NCBI GenBank assembly: GCA_905250885.1
Contig: CAJNOQ010000559.1
Location: forward strand, 1 to 46,716
Source: Didymodactylos carnosus
Lineage: Eukaryota; Rotifera; Eurotatoria; Philodinida; Philodinidae
Direction: 5' to 3'
DNA length: 46,716 nt
Numbering within the stretch: position 1 is the first letter of the stretch; every line of letters begins with the position of its first letter. The notes below the pieces were generated by a model, which did no database searches, was not told where the DNA came from, and worked only from the letters and a program-made list of their open reading frames with translations. The position numbers were made by a program, and so were the translations under genes. Below, one piece after another: positions 37,870 through 46,716 of this stretch.

Positions 37870-38190
37870 CGGAGCACTCTTTTTTGGGAAATGGAGCACT
37901 CTTTTTGAAAAAAGCCACTAAGAGCACTCTATAGTACTCTTTTTTTGGAGTAGTCCAGAATACTCCTCAAAAAAAGGGCGCTTCGGAGCACTTCTTTTAT
38001 AAAGTGCAGCCGAGGTACTCCAGAGCACTTCAAAAAAGTGTAATTTTTCGAGTACTCCCTTTAAGAACATGCACTTCGAGTACTCCGGAACAATTCTTAA
38101 AAAAGGGTTATTGAGATTACTCCTTTTTAGGAGCATCCTTTTTGGGAAAAAGAGTACTCCTTTCTTTTTTTTTCCAAAAAGAGTGCTCCA
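37870..38190. repeat. GAGTACTCC/GAGCACTC short-repeat element with inverted ends
   Basis: The left CGGAGCACTCTTTTTTGGGAAA and the right end, read in reverse as TGGAGCACTCTTTTTGGAAA, are inverted copies. Between them GAGTACTCC, GAGCACTC, GAGCACTTC and the same words on the other strand recur about twelve times, with poly-A/T spacers. It looks like a MITE built from short palindromic units, or a decayed satellite. It lies about 215 bp upstream of the membrane-protein start codon, so it may sit in that promoter. Confidence 0.6.
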
Positions 38191-38250
38191 TCATACTACT
38201 CTTGATATTTTTTGTTTTTGACTGAGAACGAAACGTGCTTTTTCGCCTGC

Positions 38251-38439
38251 TCAACGATATTCAAAACGCACTTCTATTGTTTCGTCGTTTACAAGTGTTT
38301 GATCACCATTTCGAACGGTAAAAATCTCATAATCGCCTAATTCACAACTATTATTCTTAGCTATACAAAGTGTCATTTGGACAAAACTTGTTCCATGCGT
38401 GATACGTATTGAATTTTCCCTTTTCCAAATTATGTTGGG
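38251..38439 (-). other. Orphan protein-like ORF, 62 residues
   Basis: An open frame between stops on the minus strand has protein-like, non-AT-driven composition (ITHGTSFVQMTLCIAKNNSC, then ELGDYEIFTVRNGDQTLVND) and ends at a TGA at 38251-38253. There is no upstream ATG except one internal, and no clear acceptor. It may be a terminal exon of an unseen gene, a pseudogene piece, or part of a transposon. Family not recognised. Confidence 0.3.
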
Positions 38440-41400
38440 TTAAAATTTATTATCCAAATGTTATAATAAATTTGGTATGGATTTTCTATAAAATACTTTT
38501 TCTGATTCTTTCAGTGATTTTGTTTCTACTTTTGAAAATTGAAAAAATATTAATAAACATATAAACATATACATATATTAATATAAACATATAAATTGAA
38601 GAACTTTTGTGAAGCATAGTATTTAACACTTCTTTGGTCTTCTCTTGGTTCGAATACGTAAACGCTCCGTACATCTGCATGGATGAGACATCGATGTAAC
38701 AGTGTGAGTATGTAGAGCTCAGTATTTTACTAAACATATTATAAACCAAGACAAGTATCTTACATTTCATTGTTTAATTTTTTTAAATTCGTTCGCATCG
38801 TAGTTATTTTAGTTCTCTTTTCTCTAGTTATTCTAGTAACTTTTTTCTCTTGATAATTGCTCTATTAATGATAGGCATTGAATGTTTTAGAAAGTGATGA
38901 AATTAACGGTCTATCAATAAAGAAATCTTTTTTTCCATCTTTTAATTATTATTACGTCTAATTGTCTACATGAATGATGAGTTTTATTGAACTGTCTATT
39001 ATTTGACTAGATATACAATACCAGGTTAATATCAGTCTAGGTAGCAGATATTGTTATGAAAAGACAAATAGAGAAGCGATAAACATACTTCTTTAAATAT
39101 GATGAATAAAAGAGAGAAAGTGAGAGAAGCGAAACTAAACACATTGTAAGATAAAGGTCTAACATACAATAATAGCGTAATACGCTGTATGGAGTAAAAG
39201 TTACGGTAACGTTTACTCTATACAACGTCTCAATAACAGATAGTTAATTTTCATTTTTTTTCTCTCTTTCTCTACCATGTAATATGATGTAATCTAGCAC
39301 ATTGTTCTAAATTGAAAAACAATCACATAAAATCTAAATGCTTATGACTAATTTTTAAAATATTACATAATGTGGGCCGTCATCACGTCAATTAAACTAA
39401 TTGACAGTTCGTTATTATAAGGCCGAATACATATCGCGATAGTCAACAATCTATTATTTACTTTTACATTTCATAAAAAAAAACTTTATTCGTCTTTATT
39501 ACGATATTTATCGTTCGAAAAAATCGTACAAATAAAATATAATATCTATAGATAGAGATGATATAAACGTTTCTGAATTGATAAATGGCATTTAGAGTTA
39601 TATTCTCGTTGACTATTGATAAACAACAATTGATATGACATTAAGTTACTTAAGAAGAGAGAAAAAGTCAAACGGTTTTCAGTTCTTTAAAAGCAGAACA
39701 CAAAAAACAGACTAAAAAAATTACTAATAATAACATCGAGTCGATTGCACAACTTCAACTGTTGTACACAATATAACCACAGATTTGCACTTTGTTGCAA
39801 CGCTAAGTTTATGTGTTTGAATCTCTATTTTCGTACAAAAATGATTTTATGTTTTTCGATAGTTTTAGTTTGGAATACTATAATGGAATAGTTTATCCGC
39901 TTGTATTCTGACAGAACAAAACTTATATCAAGCTTCTTTCACATCAAGCACTGTTAACGAAGTAACAATTCTTTGAATTAAAAGTTCGTGACAAATAGCC
40001 TATAAAAGCTTGAATTTCAACAATACAAATTAGATTAGAATACGGCAAAATTGTTGCAAAATTTTATATTTTGCTTTCGTGTTAAAATGTCTCAAGGACA
40101 ATTAAATAGTTTTAATAGTTCTATGCACTTTTCTATCAATGATACTTTATACATGACATTATCTTTTCGATTCATTTCTAATCGATTCGTAAGATACAAG
40201 AACAATAAAAACATGATATTAGACGTAACTGTGACTGTACGAAATGAACTAAGGTTAAATCAAATAAAAAATGTACAAAATCACATAACAAACGGTGGAG
40301 GCTTACCTACACCTTTTTTTTTATTATGATATAATCGTCTCTTTATGTAAATACTTATTTATTTTTTAAACAAAAATATCGATCAATTCAATATCCTGAT
40401 TAAAGTCTATCATTCAAACACTTTTTCATAGAGACATCCAAATTTAAATACAATACACGAGAATGCACTTTAGATTACAAAGTTTTTTTCTTCTTCTCCT
40501 TCTTTTTCTTGTGGTGTTGAGATTTCATTTTTTTTTCGTTTCTCATGTTATTTCTTTTTTTATTTGTGTTTATTTCTCTTTTTTGTCTTAATATTCAGCT
40601 GTAAAAAAAAACATATCCTTGGTCTAGCTGTGGTTTTTTTTTCTTTTTGTTTTTTTTTGTTTTTTTTTTTTCATCATTCGATATCATAACTGTGCATGGA
40701 ACATTTTTTTTTGTTTCCTTGACTTATATGTTATGTACAAAAGAGTCTTTCACTCTCTCTATGATATTAAGACAAAAAAAAAAAAGGACCAACGGTGTAT
40801 AGAAATGTGTCATTTTATGTTATTTTTAGTTTGAATTATGTTTTTTTATCATGGTCATATAACTATTATATGAATGAGAGTACGATTATTAACTGAACTA
40901 ATGAGAAGAAAATTTAATCATTAAGATTACATTATATTTCTTTCAAAACTGAATCATAACTATTTGACAGATGTACATAATATTATGTACACATCTCATT
41001 TCATGACGTTTTTCAAATAGTAAATTTCTCATGCAGTATAATGACTCTTTCTTTAAAAAGAAATATGTTACATTATTATGTTGAAACATTAGTTGCATTA
41101 AGAAAATAGAAAACAAAATTTAATTTTGTACATAAAAATATGGTATTGTACAATGAAAAGGGAAATTTTTTAATCAAGAAAGTTCCAATGTTTTGACTAC
41201 TTTATGGTATTTTAATCATAGGTCCAGTCTGTTGATAGACTGGAGCTGACAGTAAAAAAATGTAAATGAATCTTATCTAAAAAAACAGCATTTCTTTTCT
41301 GATAGACTTCCTAGACCTAACTTATAATCAATTGACATTGATTCTTCAATGTACTTCTACTACACCTGCAGTATTAGTATAATCTCAAAATAATATTACA

Positions 41401-41473
41401 CAGAGTCTATCAATAAACTGTTATTCTGTTTAATAATATATCTAAGCAATCTAAGTAATCATTTTTATAAAAT
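38440..41473. other. Gene-free AT-rich stretch
   Basis: No exon that I can support. A strongly T-rich tract with poly-T runs of 8-11 lies at about 40480-40700. Short AT-rich microsatellite-like phrases occur near 38540-38600. Confidence 0.5.
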
Positions 41474-41716
41474 TGATGATAAACATCGTTTATTTGTACA
41501 GTTGTACATTCCGATAGATACAACAAATTTCAGTAGACTATTAAACGTCTCAGTATGAGAGAATGAATAAATTAGTTCAATAGTATTAAAACAGTTGCAG
41601 TTGACGATTATAATTGTCGCGTAACACGTTGATACTAAGTTGACACAGAAGCAATGACTTAACTGTTCAAATTTTATTATGTTGTTAAATAGTTGATAAT
41701 TTGTACAGATGTTCAA
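41465..41716 (-). pseudogene. Truncated inverted copy of the gene end at 1-296
   Basis: The minus-strand frame here translates to the same protein as bases 1-215, with one Ile-to-Thr difference. It is cut after CLSS, where the copy at 1-296 continues into its acidic tail; here unrelated sequence gives Ile-Leu and a stop. The matching block is 41474-41688, exactly 215 bp. Nucleotide identity near 99.5 percent by eye points to a recent duplication. Confidence 0.75.
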
Positions 41717-41799
41717 ACAAACAAATAAGTATCTTTGTCAAACGTTTGTTGTTACTAACTTACAGAATGCTTATAACCTTGAATCTTGAATATTGAAAC

Positions 41800-42697
41800 T
41801 AACGAGTGACCCAGAATAAATGTTTCATTCAGTATTTTCTCAATATATTGATCAAGGTTGCTCACCTAGTCTCAATCTTTTTTTAAAAAGATTCCTCATT
41901 CAGTTCTCTACACAATGAACATTTCTTTATATACTATAAGAATAAAAAAACATAGAATAAATACGGGAAAGCTTCAATATCGATTACTTTCAAACTCAAA
42001 AAACAGGTTTTTCAATTTTAGTCTCTTACATTTTGCGATATAAGAAAAAGTAGTTCTCGAAAAGCTCTATCAACTGGCTATATGTAAGACTTTTCATAGG
42101 CTTAAGCGGTCGTAGGAGGATCTTTTTTTCTTTTTTCCCAAAATCATCATTTTCTAACTGCGGTTTTGAGGTACTTAGGAAAATTTGTATGATTTGGTTA
42201 AAACTACACATTATGATGTCGGGTCTAGTTTATCTTAAAACAAAATAATTCTTCTGTTACATCCGAACAGAGAAAGTCGAATAGCCCCATTTCATTTCCT
42301 GTGTCCATGGCGAAAGAAATCAAATTTTCTCTTTTTTTTTTACTTTTAGTAAAATCTTCGTTTGTGACAGAAAAAAAGGTTTGTAGCGAACTTATGATAC
42401 AAGAAAAGAAAAGTGACATTCCGCAGTATCAGAAAATACATTTCGATTCCACTTTGATGAATAGCACCGTGTTCAAAATAAATATTTTTTGGGGAGTTTA
42501 AAAGTAATCGATACTGAAGCGTTCCCGTATTTATTGTATACTTTTTTATTCTTATAGTATATAAAGAAATGTTCAATATGTTTTGTGTAGAGAATGGAAT
42601 GAGGGATCTTTTTGAAAAAGATTGAGACTTGGCGATCAACCATAACCAAGATATTGAGAAGATACTGAATGGAACATTTATTCTAGGCCACCAGTTA
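41800..42697. mobile_element. Fold-back element with about 200-bp inverted arms
   Basis: Left arm 41800-41997 and right arm 42494-42697 are reverse complements at roughly 85 percent, sharing blocks such as AATAAATG, CATTCAGTAT, GAACATTTCTTTATATACTA and AATAAATACGGGAA. The middle, about 500 bp, is unique and has no transposase. No certain target duplication was found. It starts about 110 bp from the truncated duplicate at 41474-41688. Confidence 0.75.
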
Positions 42698-44527
42698 AAG
42701 ATGCGTCCACTTGTTTCTAAAGCTCTTCAATTCCAATTTTTGTACATTTTACGATCAAAAGAAAAAAAATGATAAAATTTGGTCTACTCCCTAATTGGCA
42801 ATAGAGAGAGATCTTGATCGTTTGCTTTCAGTTATCTTTTTCTAATTATTTCAAATTCAATAGTGATTCTTTTCGAAATGATTATTCATGCACACATGCA
42901 CCATATTTCATTATCATTTGTTTTTGTGATATTAATCCCATAGATGTTCTATTCTACATCCTTATAGTTCTGTGACAAAAGAATATTCCCACGTTTGACT
43001 TTTGTTTGTGAGAATAAAAAGAACTGTCGAATATTTTATAAAAGAGTGAGTGAATAGAGATATAGATATAGTCGAGAAATAGCTTACTTGGTTGAATGAA
43101 TGCTGATATTATTATTATTATTTATACAAGTATACACATATAAAATTAGCAACTGTTGATTAGTTACATGATATGAAAATGAGTTGTTATGATTCACTTT
43201 TTCGTCCTTATTTATTAGCCCATTGTCTCTGTGTCATTGTAAGAGATTCTATACGCGTCTTAGGTAGTTTAACATTCGGCATACAAATATATCCCGATTA
43301 ATTGTAACATATACACACACACACATATACGTCTATGTGTACGCTCATTTAATTTAGACTGATAGATAAGTCACTTTTTTTCTTCTCGATATATTTGGTT
43401 ACATTTGATATATAAAAACGGGTAATGTATGCGTCAATACACCGTATTAATCAAGTACAAGCCTAATTAAACTTGATGAATAATAGAGTTCGTATAAAAA
43501 ATATAATAATATTAGAAAAGATCGAATATATGACTTTTAAATGTGACTGAATATAAGCTGAATATAATATTAACTCGAATATAGTTGAAGTTGGTATTCA
43601 TAGAACAGTTAATCATTAATCGTCTATGTACCATATGTTGAATAAAACTCTAGCAAAGAACATGGTAGTTTAAGTTTGATCCAGAACACTACATCCATTT
43701 GAAGAACATGTAGACAAGTAGATGGAGTAGTTCCTAACCTTGATTTATAAGTATTGTTATTTGAAAAATAAAGACGAAGCTTGAGTACACGATTATATTA
43801 TCTAAATAATTTTACTTTAACAATTCATATTAAATTACCAGTCGTAATCTTCAAAATGGAACTTGAATTATATATAAAAAACTATGATCGATTAACGTGT
43901 ATCGTTTTTATTAACATCTGTTTTGTACCATATAACATATCTTCTTTCAATACGACTGAAAAACTATTGATTTTTTTTCAATATAATTAAACCTGAATTA
44001 ACTAGGGAATATTTGAAGAGACGAAATGATTCCCCGTTTGAACAATAGGTACTTAAGTCTATAATGAGACTTCTTAAACTTAAATTTAAAAAAATATGTT
44101 TATTTTAATTATCAGAAAGAAAGCGGAAAAGTATGTCCTTGAACAGAATTCCTAAAAGTACTTACGAAGCAAAATTGATTGCGATAACAAGTTCTTTGTA
44201 ATTTTTTTAACGATAATATTGGCTAGAAAGGATTTTTGTTATCACCAGATTATTATTGAAATTAATGATACCCTTCGAAAATTTCTTTTTAAGTAAACAA
44301 GTTATTCATTATGATAAAAAAGAAAAAAAACTGTTAAAAAACAACAAAGTTTATTTATAAATGATTGAACTTGAGATTTTTGACATAATATTTATGTAAA
44401 AACTAAAGTTTTTTGATGGAATCTACAGAATAAAATAAATTAATAAACATGCTAACATCCAAAGCCCTTTATGAAATGCTACTCTGGCATCATCATTTTT
44501 CATCCTTTCATGAGATAAACGTCATAT
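42698..44527. other. Gene-free AT-rich stretch
   Basis: Nothing supported. A short (AC)n run lies at about 43313-43324. Confidence 0.5.
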
Positions 44528-44535
44528 GTATGACG

Positions 44536-44820
44536 TAGGAGTGGGTCAGTTCTAGTTCCTAAGAACTAGTTACTAGTTCAGTTCTTGTTGAACGCGAACT
44601 GGTACCAGTTCTTTTCAAAAGAACGGGAACTGGTTACTACTTCTTTTCAAGAATTCAAACTAAAACAAAACCGTTGTAGCTAGTTATATTGACTTGGTTT
44701 AGTCAACTAAATGCATCATCTACCTTTGCTTTTGAAAAGAACTGGTAAGAAGTTCAACAAGAACTGAACTAGTGATCAGTTCCCATTCAAAAGAACTGAA
44801 CTGGAACTGTTTCACCCCTA
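44536..44820. mobile_element. hAT-like MITE, 285 bp, with 8-bp target duplication
   Basis: A perfect GTATGACG duplication flanks it (44528-44535 and 44821-44828). The ends are TAGGAGTGGGTCAGTTC and, in reverse, TAGGGGTGAAACAGTTC. The inverted similarity extends inward about 90 bp through CAGTTCTTGTTGAAC and CCAGTTCTTTTCAAAAG blocks, with GAACTGG words repeated throughout. There is no coding capacity. The 8-bp duplication and TAGGGGTG-type end identify the hAT superfamily. Confidence 0.92.
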
Positions 44821-45105
44821 GTATGACGAAATCTTAAAATCAACAACAAATTTAATCTGACGTAATTGTTATACGTAGATTTACAATGAAACAGCTTTTC
44901 ACTGATCAATATAGTTAACATTAATTTGACAGATATATTGTTTTTAAAACAACTACTCTGATCCGTAAATGACAGCTATCATATGAATAAGCGTTCTATT
45001 TATCAAAATAATCTAGAAGAGATTTGGGTTAATCACTGAAGTGATAAAAAAACAAATTAACACAGAAAAAAACCAGACATAAGATAATAACCAAATGGAT
45101 TTTAT

Positions 45106-46010
45106 CTAATTATTAATGGGAACTGGCTTATAAGTGACTGTCAATCAAACGATTTCACCATCAAACTGATCTTGCTCAACTTTCAGATAGAGAAGAATGA
45201 TCTACGATGATATGGTCTTTGTCTGTTAAATTTCGTGAAAATTTGAAATTATTGATCAATAGGATACATTTATTCTTTTATAAGAAATGAATAGTTGGTC
45301 CTATTCTTGCATTTTTGTATTTTATTAAGAATCATTTTTCAATTATATTTAAATAATTTAAAAAATCTCAGTTAGCAAATGTATTAAACTTGGATACATC
45401 TGCTTTATCTATAGAAAACATCTAGGAGATGAACAATTGACTCAAAGAGTGAAAAATTAAGAAAAGTATTCTCTCATTCAAAGGAATTATATTATGCATA
45501 TTACATTTTTCAACCGGTAGATAAAATGAACATTTCAGAATGTGCATTGCTACTCGATACAGAATTAGAATTAAATCACATTGATGTTAATTATGGTATC
45601 ATTAGACTAAAACATATTACACATAAAAACTCCCAAAACAGCTGTAAATTCTTTTAACAATGAGATTTTTTTGAAAAAATTCAGCTCCAATAAAATATAT
45701 CGATTTTCATTTTAGATAAAAACGTTGCAGCATTGAGTATTCTCTTATCATTTGTGTTGAATCCGATAGTTGATGATATTTATACTGATATCACATATGG
45801 TGAATGCATGTTCAGACTTTAACGTAATATTTTGTCTGTTTTCATATATTGAAAATTTCTTGGATTTGTGTAAGTCAATCGTTTTAAAATTTGCATTGTA
45901 AAAAATTCAGCACTGCCGCTCTTGCGAACGAAAATAGCAAAGTTTCAAAATTATTTATCAGATGAGTTAGAATTTACAATTATTGACGTTTCGTTTAGGT
46001 TCAATGTAAA
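45106..46010 (+). pseudogene. Remnant of an unrecognised multi-exon gene
   Basis: Four stretches on the plus strand read like exons. One at about 45097-45210 contains GNWLISDCQSNDFTIKLILL, then a TGA that might be a decayed TGG. The second, about 45469-45644, contains RELYYAYYIFQPVDKMNISE and then LLDTELELNHIDVNYGIIRL. After a GTAAAT donor and a TTTTAG acceptor the third, 45715-45800, gives KNVAALSILLSFVLNPIVDD and then IYTDITY. A second GT donor and a TTCAG acceptor lead to the fourth, 45911-46005, with LPLLRTKIAKFQNYLSDELE. The last three join in one frame with matching phases. No start, no end and one in-frame stop were found, so a decayed gene is likelier than an active one. Family not recognised. 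Confidence 0.4.
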
Positions 46011-46374
46011 TGATTGTTGAAAATGCTAATAATCAACTTTTCATGAAGTAGGATGTGTAGTATCAAAATAATGGGAAAAAATTAATTGGAGAGCCAAGTT
46101 AAAGCAGAGCATGTCAAACTAACATTGTAATTACTTGAAAACAGGTTCGTATATGCTGCATATGGCATAATTATTGTGATATAGTTACAATAATTCTAAT
46201 GGTATTATCAAACTCTTTCGTCAATGTCATTCTTTGCTAAAACTTGATAAACTATCTGATATTAGAATAAAATATCACGGTCTAATGACTGAAAAACTAC
46301 TGTGTAAACTATGAAGAGCAAGAGAAAAAAGCGTGAAACGTTCACGTGTTCGTCAATCACCATTCTAATGTTAG

Positions 46375-46716
46375 GGTTTTTGATGACCCGTTTAGTAAAA
46401 CATATTTGGAAACATCACCCATCTCAAATCAACGATCGTTATCTGAGATGGGAGTAACGAACCCGTCTAACGAGGGAAGGCCACCAACTGCCCCATCGCT
46501 TTTGGCTTAAAACCTAGTGGACAATAGGTAATCGACCATGCTAATGCCGAATATGATAGCCGTTTTCCCCCGCAGGCGTTTTCTAGTCCGTCTCTGGAAA
46601 ACTGGTTTTCCAGAAACCTCGAAAAATCTCCAAAACTTTTTCTAAATAAGTCACAATTTTAGCCCGCGAAATTTTGATCAAAATGAGACATCTCCCAGCT
46701 CTACATGACCTTTCTT
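46375..46716. repeat. Repeat-like, higher-GC sequence at the right edge
   Basis: Composition changes here from very AT-rich to mixed. CCCATCTCA..ACGATCGTTA..TGAGATGGG forms an inverted repeat (about 46419-46452), and CTGGAAAAC/GTTTTCCAG another near 46597. No long ORF is visible. It probably belongs to a dispersed repeat that continues past the window. Confidence 0.35.

Noticed and set aside
40051..40329. 92-codon plus-strand ORF starting MLQNFIFCFRVKMSQGQ
   Set aside because: AT-driven composition, no splice partners and no family resemblance. Probably chance.
40478..40530. Minus-strand peptide with a Lys/Glu-rich end (MKSQHHKKKKEKKKK)
   Set aside because: It lies in a T-rich tract, and poly-Lys is what such a tract encodes by chance. 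No upstream exons were found.
1..41688. The 215-bp inverted pair as terminal repeats of one giant 41-kb transposon
   Set aside because: The interval holds several conserved single-copy animal genes, there is no target duplication to test at the window edge, and the repeat carries a gene-like frame. Segmental duplication is simpler.
1..46716. CRISPR arrays, operons, ribosome-binding sites and other prokaryotic features
   Set aside because: The window is clearly eukaryotic, with many GT-AG introns in conserved animal genes. No direct-repeat/spacer array was seen.

Overview
This window is nuclear DNA from an animal. Its protein-coding genes are split by many short introns (mostly about 50-80 bp, GT-AG), the DNA is AT-rich, and it carries a tRNA gene and numerous non-autonomous DNA transposons. 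The protein set (an axonemal ruler protein, ALIX, GCP3 and a nematode-type phosphoethanolamine methyltransferase) fits a small-genome invertebrate. A rotifer, possibly bdelloid, is my best guess, but that is inference from gene architecture and not a proof.

Layout, left to right. (1) 1-296: the 3' end of a plus-strand gene cut by the window edge. Its first 215 bases recur inverted at 41474-41688. (2) 588-5972, minus strand: CCDC39, 19 exons, 946 codons. (3) 5973-12681: no conserved gene. It holds a decayed zinc-finger ORF, a tRNA-Lys(UUU) on the minus strand (9657-9729), GGAGTTG-rich repeats, a fold-back element and a TA-flanked mariner-type element. (4) 12682-16358, minus strand: phosphoethanolamine N-methyltransferase, 12 exons recognised, start uncertain. 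(5) 16378-24876: mainly gene-free. It has a 417-bp inverted-repeat element, a possible decayed coding stretch, and a TTAA-flanked piggyBac-like element into which a hAT-like MITE has inserted. (6) 24877-30276, minus strand: ALIX/PDCD6IP, 14 exons, 820 codons. (7) 30657-34597, plus strand: gamma-tubulin complex component 3, 12 exons, 814 codons, head to head with ALIX across 380 bp. (8) 36003-37654, minus strand: a two-exon, 530-residue single-pass membrane protein that I do not recognise. (9) 37655-46716: very AT-rich and gene-poor. It contains short-repeat elements, a 0.9-kb fold-back, a hAT-like MITE with a perfect 8-bp target duplication, a remnant of an unrecognised multi-exon gene (45106-46010), and repeat-like DNA at the right edge.

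The genes do not form one pathway. CCDC39 builds motile cilia. The methyltransferase makes phosphocholine for membranes. ALIX works in ESCRT membrane scission, including abscission, and GCP3 nucleates microtubules. The ALIX/GCP3 pair probably shares a promoter region. Exon boundaries were placed by hand from splice signals, frame continuity and remembered family sequences. No search or alignment was run.
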